DNA of 64,000 nt from Jejuia rubra. GTDB lineage: Bacteria; Bacteroidota; Bacteroidia; Flavobacteriales; Flavobacteriaceae. The notes under the pieces were generated by a model. It was not told where the DNA came from and ran no database searches. It saw only the letters and a program-made list of their open reading frames with translations. Below, one piece after another: positions 8,200 through 16,816 of this stretch; the stretch's first letter is position 1, and each line of letters opens with the position of its first letter. The position numbers were made by a program, and so were the translations under genes. Location of the stretch: assembly GCF_042684665.1 (NCBI RefSeq), contig NZ_JBHULY010000024.1, positions 1 to 64,000 of the forward strand. Reading direction: 5' to 3'.

Positions 8200-9738
8200 C
8201 TACTTTATGAATTTTTTTGCAATGCTGCCTTTATCAAACTTTAATTCTAAAATATAAATGCCTTTTGAAAGTGCTTCGGTTGCGAACGTAGTTATGTTCC
8301 CTTCAAAAACTTTTGCTCCAGACATACTGTAAACAGTAAAGCCTTTTAATTTTATGCTTTTAGAGTGTTTCACCTCAATTTGATTTGAACTTGAAATGAT
8401 TTTGATGTCATGTTCTAGCGCAAAATCAGAAGTGCTCAAAGACGCGTCTTGGGTTACAGGATTAAACCCTGTCCATAAGGCTCCTGGGTCTGTAACATAT
8501 GCATCAATAGTGCCCGGGGGAATGTGTAGATGAATGGTGCTACGGCTTTGGTTAAATGTATCTGCATTGAGGTTAGTATCAGTTGCAATAGTTGGCGGGA
8601 TTGAACCCAGACAGTATATGTCCATGATAGCTTCATTACCTCCAAGACCTCCAAAGGCAATTACACCTATATTGGTAACACTCGCAGGTATAGTTATGTC
8701 ATTTATAGGACAAAAACGAAAAGAAAAGTCCCCAATAGTAGTAAGATTATTTCCTAACACAAGATTAGTCAAGTTTTGACTATTAGCAAAGGCACCATCG
8801 TCAATATTAATAACACTATCTGGAATTGTAAGCGATGTTAAATTATTTATAAAGAATGCACTTTCGCCGATATACGTAAGTGTATTTGGCAAGGTTACAC
8901 TAGTTAAATTATTACTTTGAAAAGCATTATTTCCTATTTCGGTAACAGTATATGTTATTAATCCATTTGGTATGGTAGCTGGAATATTTACAACAGTTCC
9001 GCCTGCTGTATTATAATCAAAAGCTCTAACCGTACTGTTGGCAACCGAAATTACCTGATAAGTAATATAGTCATAAACATAAGTATTGCCTACATTTAAA
9101 TTTTCAGTAACAGTATTAAAACCCGTCCAGAGTGCACCAGCATCCGTAACATAAGCTCCTGTTGTGCCGGCAGGGATTGTTAAATCAATATCGCTACGGT
9201 CTTGAGTTTGGGTATCATAGAATGTATCATTTTGGTTGCTTGCAGTTGTTATAGTGGGTGGTACGGTTGCTAACACTGTAACGGAGGTTAAACCATTATT
9301 GTCTCTAAATGCACTACTACCAATACTGGTAACACTACTAGGTATCGTAAGCCCAGTTAATTGGTTACTTCCAAAGGCATAATCACCGATAGTTTGTAAG
9401 TTGCTAGGTAAAACTACTGAGGTTAAATTAGTATTGTTAAAGGCTCCTTGCTCAATACTTGTTACTGTATTTGGTATACTTACATTAGTTATGGGCGAAC
9501 TACTAAGGGCGTTACTGCCAAGACTGGTAACGTTATATGTTGTACCACCATTTGTAACAGATGCATGTATTGCTACGCTAGTATTATTAATTGTACTCCC
9601 TGTGATGAGAGATGCAGTATTGCTTGATGTTACACTATATCTTAGCATATTGCCATTTGTATCTTGAACGAAAAATGTTTGGGAATAGCTTATAAATGTA
9701 ATTAGTAATACGTTTAAAAAGAGTAGTTGTTTTTTCAT
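8200..9738 (-). CDS. BspA-type leucine-rich-repeat surface protein with T9SS sorting domain
   Basis: About 512 residues from the second ATG (MKKQLLFLNVLLITFISYSQ is a good signal peptide; the first ATG adds three residues). The body contains two blocks of LRR_5 (BspA/Treponema-type) repeats with consensus xLTSVTLPNTLTYIGESAF, at about 60-180 and 265-400, each ended by a segment containing TIPAGTTGAYVTD / GALWTGFN. The last ~75 residues are a T9SS type A sorting domain (YSMSGAKVFEGN, then KGIYILELKF and IAKKFIK). Probably a surface-attached or secreted protein. It sits upstream of the kinase-regulator pair in the same direction. Confidence 0.85.
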   Translation of the reverse strand: MKKQLLFLNVLLITFISYSQTFFVQDTNGNMLRYSVTSSNTASLITGSTINNTSVAIHASVTNGGTTYNVTSLGSNALSSSPITNVSIPNTVTSIEQGAFNNTNLTSVVLPSNLQTIGDYAFGSNQLTGLTIPSSVTSIGSSAFRDNNGLTSVTVLATVPPTITTASNQNDTFYDTQTQDRSDIDLTIPAGTTGAYVTDAGALWTGFNTVTENLNVGNTYVYDYITYQVISVANSTVRAFDYNTAGGTVVNIPATIPNGLITYTVTEIGNNAFQSNNLTSVTLPNTLTYIGESAFFINNLTSLTIPDSVINIDDGAFANSQNLTNLVLGNNLTTIGDFSFRFCPINDITIPASVTNIGVIAFGGLGGNEAIMDIYCLGSIPPTIATDTNLNADTFNQSRSTIHLHIPPGTIDAYVTDPGALWTGFNPVTQDASLSTSDFALEHDIKIISSSNQIEVKHSKSIKLKGFTVYSMSGAKVFEGNITTFATEALSKGIYILELKFDKGSIAKKFIK

Positions 9739-9896
9739 GAGTACCATAAATTTGGGTTAATAATGGTACGAAAGTAAGCGTGTGGTTTAACGCAAAATAG
9801 GGTGAATGTTTTTTCGATATGTTTGGAGTTATATCCGTTGACATTGGCTTGATATTCGCCATTTTTCGGGATTTCATGTAAAAGACAAAAGAAATT

Positions 9897-10658
9897 TTAG
9901 ACTTGGTTATTGCCTTTTTTAGATTTGAAGGTTTTTGAAGAATCTCTTAAAAGTTTTTGAAGTTCTGAAAACTCATTTTCAGTCAACTCACGATATTGTC
10001 CTTCAGGAATATCTAATGTAATATTCATAATACGAACCCGCTTCAAGGTTTTTACCTCATAGTTCAAATAATAGCACATGCGTCTGATTTGTCGGTTGAG
10101 ACCTTGTGTCAGGACAATTTTAAATTTGAAAGTACTCAGTTTTTCAACTTTACACTTTTTGGTGGTTTGCTTCAATTCCTCAAGATAAATGCCCCCGCTC
10201 ATACGATTGATAAACGTTTGCGAAATAGGTTGGTCCACCGTAACTACATATTCTTTTTCGTGATTATTACTGGCACGAAGAATTTTATTGACGATATCCC
10301 CATCATCCGTTAGAAGAATTAAACCTTCGCTGGGTTTGTCCAATCTTCCGATAGGGAAAATGCGTTTTGGGTAATTGATAAAATCAATAATATTGTCTTT
10401 TTCAACCGAAGTATCTGTGGTACAAACAATCCCCACAGGTTTGTTGAAGGCCAGATAAACAAAGGATTCTTTAGTGTTTTTAATGGTTTTTCCATCCACG
10501 GCGACCACATCTCCCGGAGCAATTTTTGTACCCATTTCCGGTACTTTACCATTGATAGTCACGCGTCCGGCTTCAATAAGCTTGTCCGCTTCCCTGCGGG
10601 AGCAATAGCCTACTTCACTTAAATATTTATTGATACGTTTTAAAGGTGATTCTGCCAT
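9897..10658 (-). CDS. rluF: 23S rRNA pseudouridine synthase, RluF/RsuA family
   Basis: 253 residues: N-terminal S4 RNA-binding domain (RINKYLSEVGYCSRREADKL, about 6-50), then the RluB/E/F catalytic domain with the active-site Asp in the GRLDKPSEGL motif (about residue 102) and the conserved RQIRRMC block near 190. The combination fits RluF, which in E. coli modifies U2604 of 23S rRNA; RluB and RluE are the alternatives. A basic tail (FKSKKGNN) closes the chain. It is followed head-to-tail by the hydrolase gene upstream, with a 20-bp gap. Confidence 0.85.
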   Translation of the reverse strand: MAESPLKRINKYLSEVGYCSRREADKLIEAGRVTINGKVPEMGTKIAPGDVVAVDGKTIKNTKESFVYLAFNKPVGIVCTTDTSVEKDNIIDFINYPKRIFPIGRLDKPSEGLILLTDDGDIVNKILRASNNHEKEYVVTVDQPISQTFINRMSGGIYLEELKQTTKKCKVEKLSTFKFKIVLTQGLNRQIRRMCYYLNYEVKTLKRVRIMNITLDIPEGQYRELTENEFSELQKLLRDSSKTFKSKKGNNQV

Positions 10659-10678
10659 GGCGTAAAAGTACGATAAAC

Positions 10679-11506
10679 TTAGTCGTTTAGAAAGTCGAGA
10701 ATATAGCCATACACTTTATAAGAGCGCAATCGGTGGCCCAAACTTTCAGTTTTTATCAACTTGGCATTGGGATATGCCCTATAGTTTTCAAGGGCATTCT
10801 TAAACGGAATCACATCATCCATTTTGTCATGAATGATTAGCCCTTCGGCTTCGATTTTGCCCAAGAAATTGGAAGCTTTGTAGTGGTCCACAGTATGTCC
10901 AAAATGTTCAAGAAAATAATCATGCATGCCACTTATAACCTTGCCGTTATAACCCATCAAATCCACATAATGTTGCACAAGCCCTGCAAAATTGGAAGGG
11001 GAGCCCATAATTACAAACTTTTTTATGGATTGCTTTTTGTAGCTCTGAAGTGCCAAGGCAACCGAATTACCGCCAACAGAATGTCCTACAACATAATCAA
11101 TATCAAAAGCCTCCATAACCATGTGTATACATTCAGAGTACAGAATTGCATTAAATGTTTTACTGCCGGAGGCACCATGTGCAGGGGCGTCCACCGCAAT
11201 AATCGCATACCCCTCTTTTTTTAAAAGTTCTATTAAGTCCTTCCATCGGAAGGCATTGCTTTCCCAACCGTGAACCAATAAAACTGTCGCTTTTGAACCT
11301 TTCCAATGGTAAGTTCTAAATGAAAAGTCATCATGGTTTAAATCTTGGATAGATGCACTTTGAAGGTAGTCGAATGCCTCTTTATCTAGCCTGCCCTTTC
11401 GTGGTGTTGAAAATACTTTAACGGCCAATTTGGCTGCATATTTCGATGAAAAATAGCTGAGAAAGTTTACAAAACTTCCAATTATTCTGGGAAGATATTT
11501 TTCCAT
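10679..11506 (-). CDS. Alpha/beta-hydrolase
   Basis: 275 residues with the alpha/beta-hydrolase fold: LLVHGWESNAFRW (oxyanion region, near residue 76), AVDAPAHGASG, the nucleophile elbow GHSVGGNS with Ser near residue 141, an acid in DKMDDVIPF and the catalytic His in SLGHRLR. The N-terminus (about 1-30) is hydrophobic and may anchor it to the membrane. The substrate cannot be told. Its start touches the stop of the cupin gene (11507), so both are probably in one transcript. Confidence 0.85.
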   Translation of the reverse strand: MEKYLPRIIGSFVNFLSYFSSKYAAKLAVKVFSTPRKGRLDKEAFDYLQSASIQDLNHDDFSFRTYHWKGSKATVLLVHGWESNAFRWKDLIELLKKEGYAIIAVDAPAHGASGSKTFNAILYSECIHMVMEAFDIDYVVGHSVGGNSVALALQSYKKQSIKKFVIMGSPSNFAGLVQHYVDLMGYNGKVISGMHDYFLEHFGHTVDHYKASNFLGKIEAEGLIIHDKMDDVIPFKNALENYRAYPNAKLIKTESLGHRLRSYKVYGYILDFLND

Positions 11507-11872
11507 TTAATCTTCCCGGTTTACTAGATCCATTGAAAAGGCTGGGGTGCAAATAGCGATGTATTCACAAACTTGATCAAAGGGGTTGGAATATTGAATT
11601 CTGGTGTTTTTTTCAATTTTAATGGATTGCCCTGCTTCCAAAACTATGGTTTCGCCATCAATAATAAACTGCTTTTTTCCGCTGATGATAAATGTATATT
11701 CATCAAACTTGGGGGTTTGAAAAGGCTCACTCCAACCGGGTGGAGCTTTCATATGAGCTATGCTAATTTCTGGGTTTCCATCGGTGGCATTTCCAAAATG
11801 CTCTTTTATGATTTTCCCATCATTTGTCGGAACCACAAAGGGATTATTTTGAACGGTATATCTCTTCTTCAT
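11507..11872 (-). CDS. Small cupin-domain protein
   Basis: 121 residues, a single cupin barrel: FDEYTFIISGKKQFIIDGET forms motif 1 and EAGQSIKIEKNTRIQYSN motif 2. The motif-1 His pair of metal-binding cupins is not obvious, so enzymatic activity is uncertain. It lies between the YitT-type gene (1-bp gap) and the hydrolase gene, in the same direction, as one probable operon. Confidence 0.75.
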   Translation of the reverse strand: MKKRYTVQNNPFVVPTNDGKIIKEHFGNATDGNPEISIAHMKAPPGWSEPFQTPKFDEYTFIISGKKQFIIDGETIVLEAGQSIKIEKNTRIQYSNPFDQVCEYIAICTPAFSMDLVNRED

Positions 11873-11873
11873 T

Positions 11874-12848
11874 CTAATCCTTGAAAGGTTTTTTCTTTAT
11901 CATACCCCCTTTGATATCCTTCACTATGCCCATAATTAAGAATGCCTTTCTGTCAATTTTATCAATTTCGGTTTTTAATCTGGGAAGTTCTAGTCGGGTC
12001 ACAACGGTGTAAATAATATCCTTTTCAAAGCTTTCACCGGTTTTTCCATAGCCTCCTTTACCCATATAAACCGTACAGGCACGTCCTAATTTTTTAATAA
12101 GCATCATTCTGATTTCCTCATGTTTTTCAGAAATAATGGTAAGTCCCACATATTCCTCCACACCTTCAACCACAAAATCTACGGTTCTGGCAGCGGCCAA
12201 ATAGGTTAAAATAGCGTAAAGTGCGGTTTCAATTGATAAAATATAGGCGCCAAAAGAAAATATAATGATGTTAATTATTAACAAGACGTCACCAACAGTA
12301 ACCGATAATTTTCGGCTTAAATAAATGGCCAAAACTTCGGTGCCGTCAATTACGCTTCGGCCTCGCATGGACATTCCGATGCCTAGTCCCAAAAAGAACC
12401 CACCGAAAATTGCAATGAGGAGCTTGTCATTTGTAATGATTGGATAATCGACATAGTGCACTACGACGGCCAAGCAGGAAATAGCAATAATACTGCGGAT
12501 AGCAAATTTTAAACTTACAGTCCTTGAGGCAAGTATGATGAAAGGAATATTTACTAATATGAGCAGTATGCCCAGATTTATGGAAGTGATATTCTCTAAT
12601 AAAAGTGAAATACCCGTGGCGCCCCCGTCAATAAAACTATTGGGAAGGAGAAACCCTTTAAGCCCAAAACCTGCTGAGAATACCCCAATAATCATAAAGA
12701 AATACTCACTTAGTGTATGGGATAGCTCCACTTCCAAACGCCTTACCAATGGCACTATTTCTTTTTTCGTAATAGGTTTGTTGGGCGCCTTTTTCTTGAG
12801 CCTATTCCGGGCAACATCTACTAATATTTTTGATAAAAAGGGGTTCAT
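11874..12848 (-). CDS. YitT family membrane protein (DUF161-DUF2179)
   Basis: Start placed at the ATG at 12848 (MNPFLSKIL), because the longer frame to 12914 would overlap the neighbouring gene. About 324 residues: a cytoplasmic N-terminal segment, then five or six membrane helices in the YitT_membrane domain (about 50-230, with GFGLKGFLLPNSFIDGGATG and the second-half motif GRSVIDGTEVLAIYL), and a C-terminal soluble DUF2179 domain (about 235-315, GKGGYGKTGE). Members are suspected transporters, but no substrate is established. Confidence 0.88.
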   Translation of the reverse strand: MNPFLSKILVDVARNRLKKKAPNKPITKKEIVPLVRRLEVELSHTLSEYFFMIIGVFSAGFGLKGFLLPNSFIDGGATGISLLLENITSINLGILLILVNIPFIILASRTVSLKFAIRSIIAISCLAVVVHYVDYPIITNDKLLIAIFGGFFLGLGIGMSMRGRSVIDGTEVLAIYLSRKLSVTVGDVLLIINIIIFSFGAYILSIETALYAILTYLAAARTVDFVVEGVEEYVGLTIISEKHEEIRMMLIKKLGRACTVYMGKGGYGKTGESFEKDIIYTVVTRLELPRLKTEIDKIDRKAFLIMGIVKDIKGGMIKKKPFKD

Positions 12849-12852
12849 ATGT

Positions 12853-13407
12853 TTAGTGCCAGTTAATGAAAAAGTACTTAACCTTTGCTTTATCCGGTAT
12901 ATGCGTAGCTTCAATGTTTAGGTCCATATCGAACCTTAAATTTGGGGGTAGCTCTTTTTTGTCGATAGTGAAACTGGCGTTGATACTGTTCACGGTCACT
13001 ACGATAGAATTAATAAGGTTGTCAATCCTCGAAATTTTATAGTTATCCGAGATGTCCTTAAAAGTGCTTAATGCTGAAATATTTTTATCCGTTTTAAAGC
13101 GCTCGTCCATAATCTGAACGGTTTCAATTACAGAAACAGAATCTAAAGCCTGGGAAGGGGTTAGGGATAATAAATGTTTTCCGCCCTTTTCATAGATTTC
13201 GATTTGATTTTTATTTCCAGTGAATTCATCGCCTCCGACGCGTTTTACCACGGAATCGGTTTTAAAAACCCATTCAATATCTTTCACCAATGTAGAATCT
13301 GTCAATGGTCCAACATGCCGTTTTGAGATTTCGAATGGATCCTGTTCTTTTTTACAGGAAATCACAATGAATAGAATGCAAATACTATATAAAATGTTTC
13401 GGGTCAT
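12853..13407 (-). CDS. Putative lipoprotein, unknown function
   Basis: Not recognised. Start placed at the ATG at 13407 so that the chain begins MTRNILYSICILFIVISC, a lipoprotein signal with Cys at 18; the longer frame from 13455 would bury it. The mature ~165 residues are mixed alpha/beta. The end lies 4 bp before the YitT-type gene, so the two are co-transcribed. Confidence 0.65.
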   Translation of the reverse strand: MTRNILYSICILFIVISCKKEQDPFEISKRHVGPLTDSTLVKDIEWVFKTDSVVKRVGGDEFTGNKNQIEIYEKGGKHLLSLTPSQALDSVSVIETVQIMDERFKTDKNISALSTFKDISDNYKISRIDNLINSIVVTVNSINASFTIDKKELPPNLRFDMDLNIEATHIPDKAKVKYFFINWH

Positions 13408-13473
13408 AAATTTTACATTTTGAGATTTAGGGTTTCTGGTATTTCGAAATTTCAATTTTTGTAAACGGAATCG

Positions 13474-15015
13474 CTATTTCATTACTTTGGTCAGGATACC
13501 AAAAACACTTCGAATAAAAGTGGCACTGGTCAATACCTTAACCACAGGATTCATTCGAGTGCTTCTTCTTTTGGACGATGTTTTTCGTTTTGCTTCGGCC
13601 TTTTCCAGTTCTTCTTTTTCCTTTCTAGCTTTTTCTTTTGCCTCTTCGTCTTCAGCCTTTTTTATCTTTTCATTAAGCAGTTCGTATGCGCTTTCCCTGT
13701 CAATGGTTTCATTATATTTTTTAGCCAATTTTGATTTGGACAGAAGGGAAGCCAGTTCAGTTTCGGTCAAGACGTCCATTCGGCTCATCGGTGCGCGCAT
13801 CATTGTGGCGGCCAAAGGAGTAGGGCGTCCTTTTTCGTCCAAAGCAGAGACCAAAGCTTCACCAATTCCTAAGGAGGTCAATACTTCGGTGGTATCGTAA
13901 TAATCCGAATCGGGGTAGTTTTGCGCCGTTAATTTTATCGCTTTTCTGTCTTTTGCCGTAAATGCCCTTAGCGCATGCTGCACTTTTAAACCCAACTGCC
14001 CCAAAACAGCCTCTGGTACATCGGTTGGGTTTTGGGTCACAAAATATAACCCAACCCCTTTACTACGAATGAGTTTTACGATGCTTTCTATTTGATTTAA
14101 GAGCGCCTTGGAAGCCTCGTTGAAAATCAAATGGGCTTCGTCTATAAAAATCACAAGTTCGGGTCTGCCACTATCACCTTGTTCAGGAAATGTGGAGTAA
14201 ATTTCGCCTAATAAACTCAACATGAAGGTTGAAAACAGTTTTGGCCTATCCTGAATATCCGTCAATCGGATGATATTGATATAGCCCCTGCCTTCTTCAT
14301 TAATTCGGAGTAAATCATCGACTTCAAAAGAAGTTTCGCCAAAAAATAAATCTGCGCCCTGTTGCTCTAATTCTATAATTTTCCGAAGAATGGCTCCTGT
14401 TGAAGCGGTCGAAATACGTCCATAAGCTTCGGTAAACTCTTCCTTGCCTTCCTTTGTGGCATAATGTAGAATCTTTTTAAAATCTTTTAAATCAAGGACT
14501 GGTAATTTATTGTCGTCGCAATATTGAAACAGCACTGCAACTACACCTGATTGGGTTTCGCTTAAATCCAAAATTCTGGACAATAATACTGGGCCAAATT
14601 CACTCACAGTCGCTCGAAGTCGAACCCCATCCTGCTCGGATAAAGTCAAAATTTCAACGGGGAAGGATTTTGGCTCAAAAGGCAGTCCTATTTTTTCGTG
14701 GCGTTCATCTATTTTTGGGTGTCCGGGACTGGGTTTTGCCAATCCACTCAGGTCACCTTTAATGTCCATCAAAAGTACGGGCACACCTTTATCGCTTAAA
14801 TTTTCAGCCAAAACCTGAAGGGATTTTGTTTTTCCCGTTCCTGTTGCCCCCGCAATTAAGCCGTGGCGGTTCATGGTTTTAAGAGGAATCTTGACGTGTG
14901 CTCCAGTAATCGTTTCACCATCCAACATTGCGGCGCCAATCGGGATAAAATCGCCTTTGGTTGCGTTGCCCTCAGTAATATATTCAAAAAAGGTATCCTT
15001 GTCCTTCGTACTCAT
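13474..15015 (-). CDS. HerA-like ATPase, DUF853 family
   Basis: About 513 residues from the ATG at 15015 (MSTKDKDTFFEY). An N-terminal beta segment is followed by a Walker A GATGTGKTKS near residue 56, MDIKGDLSGLAKP, a Walker B with ELVIFIDEAHLIF, and FVTQNPTDVPE (sensor). A charged coiled-coil tail rich in Lys/Glu/Ala spans about 425-475. These fit the YjgR/DUF853 branch of HerA/FtsK-type ATPases, whose role is unclear (DNA processing is assumed). Length is normal. Confidence 0.88.
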   Translation of the reverse strand: MSTKDKDTFFEYITEGNATKGDFIPIGAAMLDGETITGAHVKIPLKTMNRHGLIAGATGTGKTKSLQVLAENLSDKGVPVLLMDIKGDLSGLAKPSPGHPKIDERHEKIGLPFEPKSFPVEILTLSEQDGVRLRATVSEFGPVLLSRILDLSETQSGVVAVLFQYCDDNKLPVLDLKDFKKILHYATKEGKEEFTEAYGRISTASTGAILRKIIELEQQGADLFFGETSFEVDDLLRINEEGRGYINIIRLTDIQDRPKLFSTFMLSLLGEIYSTFPEQGDSGRPELVIFIDEAHLIFNEASKALLNQIESIVKLIRSKGVGLYFVTQNPTDVPEAVLGQLGLKVQHALRAFTAKDRKAIKLTAQNYPDSDYYDTTEVLTSLGIGEALVSALDEKGRPTPLAATMMRAPMSRMDVLTETELASLLSKSKLAKKYNETIDRESAYELLNEKIKKAEDEEAKEKARKEKEELEKAEAKRKTSSKRRSTRMNPVVKVLTSATFIRSVFGILTKVMK

Positions 15016-15072
15016 ATGCTTCAATTTTGCATAAAAATACAGGAAATTGCCAAAAAATTGGAGGGGATGGTA

Positions 15073-15801
15073 TTATTTTATTCTTTCAATGTAGATATTG
15101 GAGGTGCCTGCGCTACGCATAACTGCGGGAGCTGAATTACCACCTCTAATCGTCTGTACGCTGATAGTTTGCCCAGCGGCAATATTAAAAACCTCGGTAA
15201 TGTGCAACGAAGCCTCTAATTGGTTGTTGGCATGTCTAACGTATCCAGTGTTTCCGATAGTTCCGGCCGGTGTGCCATCAATGGTTATTTGGGCCTCAAC
15301 AGAAACTCTTTGATCGGTATTACCTCCAATAGCGGGTACTCTGTACGCAATATTTACCGTTATGCGATATCGGCCTGAAGTATTGACAGTTAATGTATTT
15401 CCAGCTTGGTTATACAGTGTCGTATCATCGTTCCATTCTAAATTACCAAAAATGGGAACGTTGGTGTAGGCTCCATTATTATTGATGTTGGTTGCCGTGT
15501 CTGTATTGCTGTATTTTACGGAACTATTATGGGAAATTTTGCTCCAATCCGGAGTTACTAAAGTGCCGCAATTAAATTGAAATTCACCAATATCGGTGTT
15601 GTAGACCATAAGACCATTCGCCGGATTGGCAATAGCATTAATCTGGGCCGTAGTTAATCTGGGAATTAGAACACCCTTATCTGTCGATTCGATATGCAAT
15701 ACCGACGAGGCGTCAGGGTTGGTCGTGCCAATGCCTACTTGGGCTAAACCAAGGTGGCAAAAGGCAATAAAAAGCACGAGCACATAGGCTATTTTGTTCA
15801 T
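15073..15801 (-). CDS. Surface or secreted protein with tail-fibre-like N-terminus
   Basis: About 242 residues from the ATG at 15801 (MNKIAYVLVLFIAFCHLGLA signal peptide). The mature N-terminus VGIGTTNPDASSVLHIEST and the following GVLIPRLTTAQINAI match the motif common in Bacteroidota surface proteins and phage-tail-like proteins. The C-terminal ~130 residues are predicted all-beta and resemble a C1q/TNF-like jelly roll (inference). No T9SS domain is visible. Divergent from queE. Confidence 0.7.
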   Translation of the reverse strand: MNKIAYVLVLFIAFCHLGLAQVGIGTTNPDASSVLHIESTDKGVLIPRLTTAQINAIANPANGLMVYNTDIGEFQFNCGTLVTPDWSKISHNSSVKYSNTDTATNINNNGAYTNVPIFGNLEWNDDTTLYNQAGNTLTVNTSGRYRITVNIAYRVPAIGGNTDQRVSVEAQITIDGTPAGTIGNTGYVRHANNQLEASLHITEVFNIAAGQTISVQTIRGGNSAPAVMRSAGTSNIYIERIK

Positions 15802-15899
15802 TCTCGGGGTTTGAGAGATTAGCAATTTATACTAAAAATCGACGTAAAGATATAAAAATCCGATAAAATGCAAAGGAATCATAAAAATATTTGAATTTG

Positions 15900-15907
15900 T
15901 ATCTTTG
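15900..15907 (+). promoter_or_regulatory. Candidate -7 promoter box for queE
   Basis: TATCTTTG matches TAnnTTTG exactly, 8 bp before the queE ATG. This would give a nearly leaderless transcript. No -33 TTG is visible at the usual distance. Confidence 0.45.
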
Positions 15908-15914
15908 CCAGCCA

Positions 15915-16544
15915 ATGAAAAAAGAGATTCAAAATTTAGTAGATAAGGGCGATATGTTGCCATTAATGGAGGAGTTTTATACCATACAGGGTGAGGGCTA
16001 CCACAAAGGTACTGCTGCCTATTTTATCCGTATTGGTGGTTGTGATGTAGGTTGCCATTGGTGCGATGTAAAGGAAAGCTGGAATGCTGAAATTCACCCA
16101 CCCACCGAAACTCAAAAAATCGTTGATAATGCGAAAATTTATAGTAATACCATTGTAGTTACTGGTGGTGAGCCGTTAATGTGGGATATGACTGCATTGA
16201 CAACCAAACTTAAGGCAGAAGGTTTGCAAACCCATATTGAAACTTCGGGAGCCTACAAATTAACCGGAATTTGGGATTGGATTTGTTTGTCACCAAAAAA
16301 GTTGAAATTGCCCACTAAAGAAGTTTATGAAAAGGCCGACGAACTGAAGGTTATTGTATATAACAAAGATGATTTTCGCTTCGCGGAAGAACAGGCCTCC
16401 AAAGTTAGTAAAAACTGCATTTTATATCTCCAGCCCGAATGGAGTAAACGCGAAAAGGTGGTGCCAGCCATTGTGGATTATGTGATGGCAAACCCTAAAT
16501 GGAAAATTTCTCTACAGACGCATAAGTATTTGAACATACCCTAA
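15915..16544 (+). CDS. queE: 7-carboxy-7-deazaguanine synthase QueE
   Basis: Radical SAM enzyme that converts CPH4 to CDG in queuosine (7-deazaguanine) synthesis. Start chosen at ATG 15915 because the upstream TTG at 15891 overlaps the -7 box. About 209 residues. The substrate segment EEFYTIQGEGYHKGTAAYF is followed by the SAM/4Fe-4S cluster motif CDVGCHWCD (CxxxCxxC), and by VVTGGEPLMW. The chain ends in LQTHKYLNIP, typical of the family. A diverged second copy of the last ~35 codons lies at 25684-25791, beyond the giant adhesin gene. Confidence 0.95.
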   Translation: MKKEIQNLVDKGDMLPLMEEFYTIQGEGYHKGTAAYFIRIGGCDVGCHWCDVKESWNAEIHPPTETQKIVDNAKIYSNTIVVTGGEPLMWDMTALTTKLKAEGLQTHIETSGAYKLTGIWDWICLSPKKLKLPTKEVYEKADELKVIVYNKDDFRFAEEQASKVSKNCILYLQPEWSKREKVVPAIVDYVMANPKWKISLQTHKYLNIP

Positions 16545-16752
16545 ATCTAGTGCGTATTAACAGGTCTGTATTTATTCTGGCAGACCTGCATATCGATTAC
16601 ATATTGAGTAATGTAATTGGTGGAGTTGGATGGTATACTTTTTTGAACCTCGTGACTGTAAAAACTTACGTCTGATTTATTTCCCTTTTGGCGGTTTTAT
16701 TTCTTTAAACTAAAAACTTAAGCCAAATTTGAGGTAGCCAGTTATAAACAAT

Positions 16753-16805
16753 AATAACTTAAAGTAGCCTATCAGTTTGGGTTGCTTTAAGTTATATTTT
16801 TTAGT
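16753..16805 (+). terminator. Strong hairpin with T run, immediately before the giant protease gene
   Basis: ATAACTTAAAGTAGCC pairs with GGTTGCTTTAAGTTAT (near perfect stem, loop about 10 nt) and is followed by ATTTTTTAG. It is probably the terminator for queE, but it ends only about 12 bp before the start codon at 16817, leaving little room for a separate promoter. If the next gene is transcribed from upstream, this hairpin sits in its 5' leader. Confidence 0.75.
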
Positions 16806-16816
16806 GCATTTCAACT

